Shown one piece after another: positions 8,946-18,107 of a stretch of DNA of 64,000 nucleotides (position 1 is the first letter of the stretch; every line of letters starts with the position of its first letter). The DNA lies in NCBI RefSeq assembly GCF_011382985.1, contig NZ_CP049933.1, positions 1,860,001 through 1,924,000 of the forward strand, given 5' to 3'. The translations under genes were made by a program, and so were the position numbers. The stretch comes from Leucobacter coleopterorum (GTDB lineage: Bacteria > Actinomycetota > Actinomycetes > Actinomycetales > Microbacteriaceae). The notes beneath the pieces were generated by a model. It made no database searches. It was given only the letters and a program-made list of their open reading frames with translations, and was not told the DNA's origin.

Positions 8946-10476
8946 ATGAACGCACAGAATCGTTTTGAAATATCAGATTTTATGGGAAAGGGTCTGTCTC
9001 GACGACGGCTCTTGGGGCTCGGCGTAGGCGCGCTGGCAACAGTTGCTCTTGCCTCATGTTCAACTGGCCCACGTTGGGTCGAAGCCGCAGGGGCACAGGT
9101 CACCGAATCTGAGCGAAACAGAGGAGGTACGGGGAAGGTCACTTCTGTGGATCTCAGGGCAGGAGCGACGACGGTAGATCTCGCTGGAGTCACCGCAACA
9201 ACCTGGGCATTTGGATCAGTACCTGCACCTGTGATTCGTCTCTCGGCAGGAGACACGCTTCGTGCCAATTTACACAATGGACTACCAGAAGAAACAACTA
9301 TTCACTGGCACGGGCTCGCACTCAGGAACGATATGGATGGAGTGCCGCCGATCACTCAGCAGGCTGTTAAATCTGGCGAAAGTTTTATGTACGAGTTTGT
9401 GACACCAGATCCTGGCACATACTGGTTCCATCCTCATGTGGGCGCCCAGCTTGATCGTGGACTGTATGGTGCCCTCATCGTTGAAGATCCCGCTGAACCA
9501 GGAATGTATGACGACGAATGGGTGATTGTTCTCGACGATTGGCTAGACGGTGTCACGGCTACGCCGGATGAAGTATTGTCTGAACTCTCCCGAGGCATGG
9601 GAGATATGGACGGCATGGGCGATATGTTCATGCGAATGGGAAACACTCTCATGGGCGCGAACTCGGACCTTCTCGGCGGTGACGCAGGCGACGTGTACTA
9701 TCCGCATTACCTCATTAATGGCAAGCCTGCCGCTGATCCAGCAGCGTTTGCTGGAAAGCCTGGGCAGCGGATTCGCCTGCGGATCATCAATGCGGGTGGT
9801 GATACCGCGTTCCAGTTTGCGATTGGCGGGCACTCTCTCATGGTTACGCACAGTGACGGCTTCCCAGTAGAGCCTGTAGAAGTTGACAGCATCCTGCTCG
9901 GTATGGGGGAACGATACGATGCGACAGTGACGCTGCACGACGGAGTGTTCCCCTTATCGCCGAGGCGGTAGGGAAACGAGAACGAGCGTTCGCTGTTGTC
10001 CGTACTTCCCAAGGTGCTGCACCATCACCAGATCAAAAGATCACTGAGCTCGCGTCATCTCGCTTAGGCACCGCATCACTTCTCACAGCCACCCCAATGT
10101 GAGACTCAAGCAGAGAACACCGGACCGAGAAATAGCCCTGAAGCTCACTGGAAGCATGGAAAAATATGACTGGGGCATTAACGGGAAACAGTTTGATATG
10201 GCTGAACCATTACGGGATGCAGAACCGCTGCGCAGTGGAGAACGCGTGCGAGTTAAAGTTTCAAACGCTACCGACATGTGGCATCCGTTTCACCTGCATG
10301 GCCACACCTATCAACACGCGCAAGGCGGCCCACGCAAAGATACCTCGATAGTTCTGCCCGGCGAAACCCTTGTCTTTGACTTCGATGCCAACAATCCAGG
10401 TCTCTGGGCCGCGCACTGTCACAATATTTATCACGCCGAATCCGGAATGATGATGGCCTTTGGCTACAAGGCATAG
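8946..10476 (+). CDS. Tat-exported multicopper oxidase, two frameshifts as read
   Basis: Repaired length is 510 residues. The N-terminus has a twin-arginine signal (SRRRLLGLG) and a lipobox-like LASC at Cys38, so it is probably a Tat lipoprotein on the outer face. Copper ligands are complete: HWHG (120-123), WFHPH, HPFHLHGH, and the type-1 site HCHNIYHAESGMM. The central part holds a Met-rich stretch (MGDMDGMGDMFMRMG), typical of Cu(I)-oxidising CueO/CopA enzymes. Frames break at CCCC 9950-9953 and CCCC 10092-10095; one extra C at each restores one protein. The likely role is oxidation of Cu(I) to less toxic Cu(II). Confidence 0.85.
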
Positions 10477-10542
10477 ACACACCACTTTGCTACAACAGAA
10501 TTTTTCTCTTACGAACTAGAAACCAAAGGAGCACCTTCTCTT

Positions 10543-11172
10543 ATGAAACACAACAATACTGCGAGGCGTATTTTACAGACAACGCTTCCAACGTTCCTTA
10601 TTACCGGGACGTTGCTGCTCGCAGGATGTGCGGCCACACCCGCTTCGGAACCCGCCGCGAACTCACGCACAGAAGTAGCCCCCTTAAACAATGAGCTGAG
10701 TTCTTTCGGGTTTGCCGATATGAGTTCACGCGACATCATTGAAGAGCTCGAAACGATGGCGGTGAACGATCGAAGCAAAGATCTCAGCGCGTCAATTCAA
10801 CCCACAGAACTCATTCTGAGCAAGAACGAACAGACCCTTTCACTCCCTCTCCCCGCAGACCAGTTCTATCTCTCCGTTGCTCCCTACGTCACGCAAACTC
10901 ACGACTGCACATTCCACGTTCCTACCGGGTGCCAGGGAGAACTAGGGAACACTGAGGTATATGTGACCATTACGGATACCGAAAGCGGGAAGACCTACTA
11001 TTCCGAAGAAACAACCACCTACGACAACGGTTTTATCGGCTACTGGCTTCCACAAGGTGTGAAAGTCAATGTCACTATCGAAGCCAACGGGAAGACCGGC
11101 TCTGTGCTCGTTGGCACGGGCGCAGAGAACTCGCCAACCTGCATTACCACGCTACAGCTGAAGCCAGTTTAG
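10543..11172 (+). CDS. cueP: CueP-family copper-binding lipoprotein
   Basis: 209 residues with a lipoprotein signal (LLAGC, Cys29). The CueP signature DCTFHVPTGCQGEL gives Cys122, His125 and Cys130, with a third Cys at 200; in Salmonella CueP the three Cys form the copper site. A ribosome-binding site AAGGAG lies upstream. The family sequesters copper outside the cytoplasm and can supply or reduce it. The position directly after the multicopper oxidase fits extracytoplasmic copper handling. Confidence 0.88.
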   Translation: MKHNNTARRILQTTLPTFLITGTLLLAGCAATPASEPAANSRTEVAPLNNELSSFGFADMSSRDIIEELETMAVNDRSKDLSASIQPTELILSKNEQTLSLPLPADQFYLSVAPYVTQTHDCTFHVPTGCQGELGNTEVYVTITDTESGKTYYSEETTTYDNGFIGYWLPQGVKVNVTIEANGKTGSVLVGTGAENSPTCITTLQLKPV

Positions 11173-11336
11173 CCACCGGTAAAAGCGCGGTCGAGCTCAC
11201 CCCTCATCGTGAGTTCGACCGACTTCAGGCGACCGACATCTGGGCAGAGAATGCTCATCAAGCACACCCACCCAACTACATCCGCTCCAACAAGATTCAG
11301 CTGAACAGTTATTCTTAACGTATGAAGGGAGGACCC

Positions 11337-11831
11337 ATGGAGATGATTCGGCTACCCGCGCAGGCGCATTCGTCGTGGCGTCGAGGCATCGTGCTCTTCG
11401 TGATGCTGTCCGCCCTCATTTTCGGGCTGCTCGGGATGCATATTCTCAGCATGTCCCCCTCCCACAACGAACATGAGGCCGCAACATCCGCCACTGTGGT
11501 CAAAGAACACCACCGGAGCCCAATCCCAACTGGCCCCGGTTCCTCCCCTGATGTTCTCATGCTGGCCGACGCTGCGACACCGTCAGCGGCCTTTGCCACC
11601 GAGGCCTTCTGCGGAGACAACTGCGATACTCCAGCCCCTCACCATTCGACAATCATGGTGGGATGCGTGCTGGCACTACTCGCTGGCGTTCTCATCATCC
11701 TCGTTCCGCTTCTGCTGGAGTTTTCTTGGAGCACACTCGTACTGGCGGTCCGTTCCCTGCCACGAATCGGTTCAGTGCTCCTTCGCCCGCATCCTCCGTC
11801 TCTTTTTGTTCTTTCGATCAGTCGAACGTGA
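11337..11831 (+). CDS. DUF6153-like membrane protein, copy 3
   Basis: About 164 residues: helix 1 ending in FGLLGMHILS, a loop with His clusters (HNEHEAA, EHHRS) and CGDNCDTPAPHHS, a second helix, and the C-terminus HPPSLFVLSISRT. The start is set at ATG 11337, 5 nt after GGGAGG; the ATG at 11322 is upstream of that site. The most His-rich of the three paralogues. Function is unknown. Confidence 0.72.
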   Translation: MEMIRLPAQAHSSWRRGIVLFVMLSALIFGLLGMHILSMSPSHNEHEAATSATVVKEHHRSPIPTGPGSSPDVLMLADAATPSAAFATEAFCGDNCDTPAPHHSTIMVGCVLALLAGVLIILVPLLLEFSWSTLVLAVRSLPRIGSVLLRPHPPSLFVLSISRT

Positions 11832-11933
11832 TTCAGAAGTAACTCGGCACTCAACGCCGACACTCAACCGTGCCCTGCTGAGGGCACACGAATCTTGACA
11901 CCAATTTTGATTGATACGAAAGGACGCATTCTC

Positions 11934-12539
11934 ATGCGTACACGCACACTTGTACTGACTTCGGCCACACTGATAACAACCCTTCTGCTCACGGGATGCG
12001 CGCAGAACGATAATTCCGATGGGATGGCGGGCATGGATCACGGCTCCAGTTCCACGTCCTCCCCCACCAACAGCGCGCAGTTCAACGCTACCGACGAGAT
12101 GTTTGTGACGATGATGATCCCGCATCACGAACAAGCCATCGAAATGGCCGATATGATCCTCGGGAAAGACGGCATCGACAAGCGGGTCGTGGATCTCGCG
12201 CAGCAAATCAAGGATGCCCAAGACCCCGAGATCGCCACGATGCAGGGCTGGCTGCAGGACTGGGGTATCTCCGCTGACGACTCGTCAATGGGCGGCATGG
12301 ATCACGGCGGCGGCATGATGTCGGACGAAAGCATGACTGCATTGGAGTCCGCTACCGGTGTTGAAGCGACACGACTGTTCTTGGAAGGCATGATCGAGCA
12401 CCACAACGGTGCAATCGACATGGCGCAGCCCGTGATCAAAGGCGGCAAGAACGCTGACGTCATCGAACTCGCACAGCAAGTCATCGACGGACAGAGTGCT
12501 GAGATCACCACGATGAACGGTATCCTGGCCAGCCTGTAG
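11934..12539 (+). CDS. DUF305 lipoprotein (copper-associated)
   Basis: About 201 residues: a lipoprotein signal (LLTGC), a Met/His stretch (DGMAGMDHGSS), and two DUF305 halves with the signatures MIPHHEQAIEMA and MIEHHNGAIDMA, separated by a second Met/His-rich linker (MGGMDHGGGMM). DUF305 proteins are ferritin-like helical proteins often found with copper resistance genes. The start is ATG 11934 with GAAAGGA upstream. The last cargo gene; a strong terminator follows. Confidence 0.88.
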   Translation: MRTRTLVLTSATLITTLLLTGCAQNDNSDGMAGMDHGSSSTSSPTNSAQFNATDEMFVTMMIPHHEQAIEMADMILGKDGIDKRVVDLAQQIKDAQDPEIATMQGWLQDWGISADDSSMGGMDHGGGMMSDESMTALESATGVEATRLFLEGMIEHHNGAIDMAQPVIKGGKNADVIELAQQVIDGQSAEITTMNGILASL

Positions 12540-12556
12540 CCGGGAGTGCTGTTCTG

Positions 12557-12603
12557 GGGAGCCTGCGACGCACAAGCAGGCTCCCTGCCGTCTCTTGTTT
12601 TTC
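12557..12603 (+). terminator. Rho-independent terminator after the copper cargo
   Basis: A 10-bp perfect stem (GGGAGCCTGC and complement) with a 9-nt loop, followed by a T-rich tract, starting 18 bp after the DUF305 stop. Confidence 0.85.
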
Positions 12604-12763
12604 AAGGTTTTGCAGAGCTGCTGCCTTACGAACTTCCCGTGGAGTCGGCGAAGCCATTTTTCGCTCTGAACGGTGTCTATACTTTTGGATTCGTCTGTCT
12701 TCAGAACAGGTTGTGGGGGCAAGCTCCTTCTGCTGCACTAGTAGATGAGTGTTGAGGTGGGTG

Positions 12764-13660
12764 ATGGAACTTTATACCCCGCTACGTGCACGCACACAGA
12801 CGAGACAACGCGCTTTCGGCCCGGTCGTTTACAACTGTGTGAATGTAGTGTTTGTGCGTGATGGGTCGGCTGTCTTGTTTGGTGATTTCGGCCGCAAATT
12901 AGTAACGTCAGGTAGTACAGTACTGCTCGGTCCGAACGTACTGATTGAGGTTGCACCTAAGGATTCAGTGACCTACTCAGTTGTGACTCTCGACATAGAT
13001 TACTTCGTTGACCAAGTCTTTTGGCGATACTCTGCCCGCGTAAGCGACCGCCTTGACGCTGCGGAGCTCGCGACCAAGCTTTACCCGCAGTTATTCCAGG
13101 TGATCCGTATCAACCATGAATCGCTAAAACAAGTACTTCCAGAACTAGATGAGCTTGTCGATCTGAGCATTTCTGGCAAGTTTACGGAGCGATTCAATCG
13201 CATGCAATCATTGTGGTTTGGTATTGCCGATTTGCTCGCTCCTTACGTGGCGACTACTCAAGTTGAAGCACACAATTCTGACATGAGGCATGTGAGAATA
13301 GCATCCACCGCTATACGTCGGTTTGCTCCGCTTCGAGCTGATGTCCAAGCAGCCGCGTATCTTTTGCGGAGTGCTCCCGCAAAAGCTTGGACTCTGCAAG
13401 ATCTGGCAGAGTCAGTTCATCTATCGAGGTCTCAACTACAGGTAGTGTTCTTCGCGTCTATGGGGAAGACTCCGTTCGAGTATCTAAAGATGGTTCGGGT
13501 GGAGTTGATGGCGAAATACCTTCGGGAGAGTCAACTCTCGGTCGAGGCAATTGTTCGACTGGTAGGCTGGCGCAGTCGTTCTCACGCAGCCAGTTCGTTT
13601 CGTCAACTCATGGGCATGAGTCCGAGTGAATATCGGCGGTTCAGAGCGCACCTGTTGTGA
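12764..13660 (+). CDS. AraC-family transcriptional regulator
   Basis: About 298 residues. The N-terminal part resembles the AraC sensing/dimerisation region. The C-terminal AraC domain has two helix-turn-helix units, ending in RSRSHAASSFRQLMGMSPSEYR, a good match to the conserved AraC tail. The start is uncertain: ATG 12764 has GAGG upstream, while in-frame GTG codons at 12749 and 12761 are alternatives. It stands alone between the copper cargo and the conjugation operon and could regulate either; ligand unknown. Confidence 0.85.
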   Translation: MELYTPLRARTQTRQRAFGPVVYNCVNVVFVRDGSAVLFGDFGRKLVTSGSTVLLGPNVLIEVAPKDSVTYSVVTLDIDYFVDQVFWRYSARVSDRLDAAELATKLYPQLFQVIRINHESLKQVLPELDELVDLSISGKFTERFNRMQSLWFGIADLLAPYVATTQVEAHNSDMRHVRIASTAIRRFAPLRADVQAAAYLLRSAPAKAWTLQDLAESVHLSRSQLQVVFFASMGKTPFEYLKMVRVELMAKYLRESQLSVEAIVRLVGWRSRSHAASSFRQLMGMSPSEYRRFRAHLL

Positions 13661-13815
13661 TCGTATAAAGCCGGTCGTGATCTGTATCTCACGGAAAATA
13701 ACGACCGCCGTTCCTCAAATCGGCACAAGTGGGTCACGCTTGATATAAGCAGGTACGTCGTTGTCCCTCATAACCGCCCTAACAGCACGAGACTGATCGT
13801 CCGTTTATGGGGTTC

Positions 13816-13852
13816 TTGACCTACCTATCGCTCGCATAGGTCGTTCGCATAG
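13816..13852 (+). promoter_or_regulatory. Possible promoter/operator of the ICE operon
   Basis: A TTGAC hexamer is followed by the inverted repeat ACCTAT-N7-ATAGGT (13823-13841); the octamer TCGCATAG occurs twice nearby. This lies 30-65 bp upstream of the first ICE core gene, so it could be a promoter with a repressor site. No experimentally known site is matched. Confidence 0.35.
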
Positions 13853-13882
13853 TGCGTTGACCCGTCGAACGGAGGTCGAGTC

Positions 13883-14833
13883 GTGAGTGCACACGATGAT
13901 TCGAGGCTGCGCCATTATGCTCTGCTTGATTTGCTCGGTCGTGAAAACAGACTGCCTGATGCCGCTGCGTTGTTGGCTCGTCATGGCGTACCCGTATTTC
14001 CATGCTTGCCGGGCACGAAGAAACCGGCGGTGAAGCATGGTTTTCTCGCTGCAACCACCGACGTTGAGCAAGTTCAAGAATGGTGGGGTCGGTGGCCCAA
14101 TGCGAATCTGGCGGTTCCGACCGGTGATGCGTCCGGTATTGATGTGGTTGATGTTGATCGGAACTCAAACAACGACGGGATGCTGGCTTTTTCGAGGGCT
14201 CGACGCACTGGGCTTCTTGCTGGGTGGGCAGCGCTGGTAAGAACACCGTCAGATGGGCTGCATGTGTACTTTGTGACTGATCCTGATCGTCCGCAGCGCT
14301 CGTGGCAAGCTGCTCCAGCGCACATCGATTTTCGAGGGAACGGCGGATATGTAGTAATTCCGCCTTCCAGGGTGAACTACTCAGACGGCAGTTCCGGGCA
14401 ATACGTGTTACGGGCCCAGAGCCAGGCACCGACATTGCCAGTTGACGGGACAGCGCTTCGGAAGTTTCTGGTGCCGGAACGACAAAAGCGCGCTGGCTTC
14501 AACAATCAGCAACGAAGGCACTCATCAAATAATTTCGCGGGGCTTGTCGCGCAGCTGGCCGTGCAGCCGGAGGGAAACCGTAACGGGTTTCTTTTCTTTG
14601 CTGCGTGCCGGATGGTTGAGGCGGGTGAACCCCGGCAGGAAGTGTACTCATTGCTTGGTCCCGCCGCTGAACAGGCTGGGCTTGAATATCAAGAAATCGG
14701 CGCAACTATCGAATCTGCCTATCGCCATACACAACCTCAGCATTCTGAACGTCGTCATCGGGCGAAACCACCGCCGGTTACGGAAAGCCGTCTCTACCGG
14801 CCCCAGTCTGAACGGGGGCAGGTGATTGCATGA
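13883..14833 (+). CDS. Bifunctional DNA primase/polymerase (prim-pol) protein
   Basis: 316 residues. Residues 20-190 show a prim-pol domain: PVFPCLPGTKKP, the metal motif IDVVDVD, and HIDFRGNGGYVVIPPS. The C-terminal part is helical and of the type seen in ICE and phage primases. It probably primes complementary-strand synthesis during element replication or transfer. GTG start with GGAGG upstream. Its TGA overlaps the ATG of the next gene (ATGA). Confidence 0.85.
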   Translation: MSAHDDSRLRHYALLDLLGRENRLPDAAALLARHGVPVFPCLPGTKKPAVKHGFLAATTDVEQVQEWWGRWPNANLAVPTGDASGIDVVDVDRNSNNDGMLAFSRARRTGLLAGWAALVRTPSDGLHVYFVTDPDRPQRSWQAAPAHIDFRGNGGYVVIPPSRVNYSDGSSGQYVLRAQSQAPTLPVDGTALRKFLVPERQKRAGFNNQQRRHSSNNFAGLVAQLAVQPEGNRNGFLFFAACRMVEAGEPRQEVYSLLGPAAEQAGLEYQEIGATIESAYRHTQPQHSERRHRAKPPPVTESRLYRPQSERGQVIA

Positions 14834-15565
14834 GCGCTCTACAGGTATCTGCTCGGGGATACGGGCCGCCGTGTGTGCTGCCGAGGTCGGCACGGTCCTA
14901 CTTGCTGCTGCCGCCTTTGTGTTGAGCTTTACGACGCTGCGTGACCTCGCACAGCGTGCCGGCGTTGAGACGGGCCTGGCTTGGTTATGGCCGTTGATCG
15001 TTGACGGCATCATTGTGGTTTCAACTGTGAGTGTGTTTGCGCTTGCTGGCACCAGAGTGGTGTGGTATCCGTGGCTTCTTCTTGTTGCCGGTTCCTCGGT
15101 GTCCGTTACGGCAAACGCGATTCATGCGGTGGTTGCAGCGGAACCTGGCGTACCGCCGCTGCTTGCAGAAGCTGTGGCGGCAGTGCCACCTATTGTGTTG
15201 GTCGCCTCAACTCATCTCACCGCGATCCTCATCAGGCACAGCCGAACCGTCTACACCGCAGCTTCCCACAACCACCTCCCCGAAAACGAGGAACCTGCCC
15301 CTGCACCACAAACATCTGATCCGCAGCCGCCGGTTTCACACCAAATCCCCAACCTATCTCTCATCCGCCCCTCGAAGAAACAGCGCCCACTGGTACTTCC
15401 CCGTCTCTGCCGGAATCGTCAACGGCTGACCCAGCGGTGCGGCGCGAAATCGCCACTCAGTTGCGTCTCGAAGGTTTGAATAATGCTCAGATCGCCAGGC
15501 TGCTGGGTGTGAACCGCAGCACAGTCGGACGCTGGGAACTCACCGAACAGGAACACATACTATGA
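14830..15565 (+). CDS. DUF2637 membrane protein with C-terminal HTH, two frameshifts as read
   Basis: Repaired length is 245 residues. Four hydrophobic segments form a DUF2637 domain (SpdB/TraB-like membrane proteins of actinobacterial elements). A linker leads to a C-terminal helix-turn-helix (NNAQIARLLGVNRSTVGRW). Two repairs are needed: GGGG 14855-14858 puts the DUF2637 frame behind ATG 14830, and CCCC 15347-15350 joins the HTH frame. After repair both ends make ATGA overlaps with the neighbouring genes, which strongly supports the reading. Probably a membrane-tethered DNA-binding protein of plasmid spread or transfer. Confidence 0.75.
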
Positions 15566-16098
15566 CGCACACCAAAACCTCACCCAATCTGCCACACTCG
15601 GATGCACTCGAGCCGTGGCACTTAAACTCATACCAACTCCCGCCACACCTTGAACTTGTCGACACCGAAGTAGTTGAGGGCGAGTTCATCTATGACGTTG
15701 AACCGCGCACTATCGGTAGGCGTACGGAATGGTTCATCTACGCGACCCTGGTCGAGGACGCTCCCGCGCAAAACGTCAGAGAGCTTGAGTCAAGCGTGGA
15801 GATCAGCGATGAAACGCCGCTACCTCTTGAGGATGCGTCGGTACCAGAATCAGAGCGCCCGGTTGGGGTGCGGGTGCAGTGGAAGCGTCCGACCGAACTC
15901 TTTGCAGAGTTCGGTGCCTACGCGGCAGGCAAAGGTATGGACTTCACAGCAGCGCTGTCAGAACGCCTCGTCAAACGAGCGTCCACCCCAAACAAGCAAT
16001 CTGCACCCACCCAGCCGACCTTTGAACGTTTGAACCCATACGCGAATCACGATTACCGAGCACATACACCCGCGTCGCCAGAGACAATCCACCTGTAG
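15562..16098 (+). CDS. Hypothetical ICE protein
   Basis: 178 residues, soluble, acidic in the middle and basic at the end; no family recognised. A segment VGVRVQWKRPTELFAEFGAY is the most ordered-looking part. It overlaps the preceding gene by 4 bp (ATGA), so it belongs to the replication/transfer operon. Confidence 0.65.
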   Translation: MTHTKTSPNLPHSDALEPWHLNSYQLPPHLELVDTEVVEGEFIYDVEPRTIGRRTEWFIYATLVEDAPAQNVRELESSVEISDETPLPLEDASVPESERPVGVRVQWKRPTELFAEFGAYAAGKGMDFTAALSERLVKRASTPNKQSAPTQPTFERLNPYANHDYRAHTPASPETIHL

Positions 16099-16160
16099 TT
16101 CGGCCGGTGGCCGGTTTTTGGGTCGGGTTTCGCACATTACTGCCAGGAGGTGCAGTCATT

Positions 16161-17000
16161 ATGAATCCGAAATCTACTGTTCCAGCGTTTGAAACGCCCG
16201 AGGGGTTGCGGGCGTTGCTGATCCGTCTGCATGAGACCGGGCGGGGCTCGTGGCAGCACGATGCCGAAGCGCACGACCTCGCGCATTACACAGCCCACCG
16301 GTATGCCAGGCTTGCGAAAAAGCATGGCCTTGATCCTTGGGAAGCGGCAATTATCGCGTTTGAAGCGATGCTGCAGGAATCAACACGAACCGCCAATAAC
16401 CCGTGGGCGGCCGTCACAAAAGTTGTGAAGCTGAAGTGTTACTACGAGGAACGCGCGCAGGGGTTGTTGTGCTCGGTTGATACTGCCAGCGATAACGCTT
16501 CGACGCTGCATGATGCTGAACGGTTCGCCGACCGCGACCAAGCCCTCCTCGAATACCACACAGCACTTCATACACCGCATTCATTCTTCGACACCGAAGT
16601 TGATACTGATCAGATGCCTGGCCCGGTCACTGAGGCAATGACGAACGCGACAACAGTGTTTGTGTTGCTCGGTTGGCCGCTTGCGCAGGCACAAGAAACT
16701 ATCGAGTACATTTGTCTGACGCTTGCTCGAATGGGGAACCGGTTATCGGCGATTGAGTCGTTGCGGCGTGATACTCGGGCACGAGCCATGCTCGATATCA
16801 GCCGCAAATCTTGGAACGCCGCAATCCGAATAATGTTGGGAACCCCGAATGCCGCGTATAGCGCGACGAATCAAGGTCGAGGCCTGCTCATGCGACTCGT
16901 GCTCAGTGAACCACTCGAATCGGTGTTCGCTGATGACGATCTCGTACGTAGATTATCGATTGCTGCACCAGCCTCGCTCATAGTGAGTGGTTTGCCATGA
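16161..17000 (+). CDS. Hypothetical ICE protein, helical
   Basis: About 279 residues. The first 110 residues (LARLAKK-type helices, GLDPWEAAIIAFEAM, NPWAAVTKVVKLKCYYEERA) faintly resemble a sigma-factor region-2 fold, but I cannot assign it. The start is ATG 16161 directly behind AGGAGGTG. Its stop overlaps the ParB-like ATG (ATGA), suggesting the two act together, perhaps in regulation or segregation. Confidence 0.65.
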   Translation: MNPKSTVPAFETPEGLRALLIRLHETGRGSWQHDAEAHDLAHYTAHRYARLAKKHGLDPWEAAIIAFEAMLQESTRTANNPWAAVTKVVKLKCYYEERAQGLLCSVDTASDNASTLHDAERFADRDQALLEYHTALHTPHSFFDTEVDTDQMPGPVTEAMTNATTVFVLLGWPLAQAQETIEYICLTLARMGNRLSAIESLRRDTRARAMLDISRKSWNAAIRIMLGTPNAAYSATNQGRGLLMRLVLSEPLESVFADDDLVRRLSIAAPASLIVSGLP

Positions 17001-18055
17001 GTGAGGACTACGGCATTCAGCTTGACCGGGCACTCGACTCACTCCGCATTCCTGACCGGTATCGCACCGATCTTGGTGATCTGGAACTCTTGGCCGAGTC
17101 GATGCGTGACCGTGGTCTCTTACAGCCGCCAACGGTCACTCCGGAAGGAATTGTGCTGATCGGTGCTCGCCGAGTTGCCGCCGCACGTCTGTTGGGTTGG
17201 AAAGTGATTGGTGTGTGGGTGCGCTCCGGCCTCTCAGACCGTGTCGGTTTCTTGATCGCCGAGCACGCCGATCATTCCACCCATAAACCCCTCAATCCGA
17301 TTGAAGCGGCGGGTCTCTACCGAGAACTGAAAGCGGTCTTTGCGGAAGCCGCAGCACTTCGCGAACAAGCCACTTGGTTTGGACACAATGACAGTGCTGA
17401 GGGGTTCGGGGTGGGTGATTCACCCACCCCGAACCCCTCAGCCGTTCTTGCCGGTCGTCCGCGAGAGCAAGCTGCACGTCTGGTGACTGGACGTGATTCG
17501 TCGCAGATGCTTGAACGGGTGTGCCGCATTGAAGATCTCGCCGCCGACGATGATGCTTCCGAACAGGTGCGAGCGCAGGCACAGGCTGAGCTTGAGCTCA
17601 TTCGCAATGGTGCGGGCGTGCATCTCTCGCATCTGCGGATGAGCACCGCGCTCACTCTCGAACAACTCGATCTGATTGCTGCGAACGACACCGAGCCTGA
17701 AGCGGTACGAGGACAAGCGCGAAAGGAGGCGGTGTCGGTGCGGCAGTCTGATGCGAAGGCCGTCGAGATGGAGCGTCTCGCAAAACTTGCCCTACAGCGA
17801 GTGAAGGTCAACAAACGCCAAAAACCTGCTGCCGAGTGTCCGCGTCCAGTATCGGCGGCGCCCACACAGTTCTATAGTGCACGCTCATTTCTTGCTGTGT
17901 GGGGTGACCTTGCGGATTGGTGGCTGCGCTATGACCTGGAGCAGATTGCGCGGGAGCTCAGCGACGAAGACATCGATCAGTTCTTGCGCGTCGTCGAGGG
18001 GAGTCGTCATTTTGCTGACCAGCTCCAAGCGGCCCGGAGCGCACTCGCAGCATAA
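16997..18055 (+). CDS. ParB-like nuclease-domain protein
   Basis: 352 residues. The N-terminal ParB/Srx-type domain has LAESMRDRGLLQPPTV and GARRVAAARLLGW, followed by a region with LNPIEAAGLYRELK, the usual start of the ParB DNA-binding part. The C-terminal 200 residues are helical. A 16-residue insert (residues 134-149) is encoded by a near-perfect palindrome at 17396-17442 and sits between the two domains. Overlap with both the upstream gene and the operon context indicates a role in element maintenance or transfer regulation. Confidence 0.8.
   Translation: MSEDYGIQLDRALDSLRIPDRYRTDLGDLELLAESMRDRGLLQPPTVTPEGIVLIGARRVAAARLLGWKVIGVWVRSGLSDRVGFLIAEHADHSTHKPLNPIEAAGLYRELKAVFAEAAALREQATWFGHNDSAEGFGVGDSPTPNPSAVLAGRPREQAARLVTGRDSSQMLERVCRIEDLAADDDASEQVRAQAQAELELIRNGAGVHLSHLRMSTALTLEQLDLIAANDTEPEAVRGQARKEAVSVRQSDAKAVEMERLAKLALQRVKVNKRQKPAAECPRPVSAAPTQFYSARSFLAVWGDLADWWLRYDLEQIARELSDEDIDQFLRVVEGSRHFADQLQAARSALAA
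17396..17442. repeat. 47-bp near-perfect palindrome inside the parB-like gene
   Basis: Two 23-nt arms, fully complementary, separated by one T. The left arm begins GCTGAGGGGTTCGGGG. It is read in frame and encodes EGFGVGDSPTPNPSA; the opposite strand encodes nearly the same peptide because of the symmetry. It looks like a palindromic mobile repeat inserted in a linker, comparable in style to in-gene palindromic elements of Rickettsia. Confidence 0.9.
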
Positions 18056-18107
18056 GCTCGCGCTACCCGCATGACGGTTTTGGGGAGGTCTCACGCACCT
18101 TCCCAGC

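Noticed and set aside
9945..10100. Programmed frameshifting in the multicopper oxidase
   Set aside because: The same C-run slip recurs in two dozen unrelated genes, so error is the simpler reading.
17317..17865. 182-codon minus-strand frame within the parB-like gene
   Set aside because: Shadow frame; its similarity to the sense peptide comes from the palindrome.
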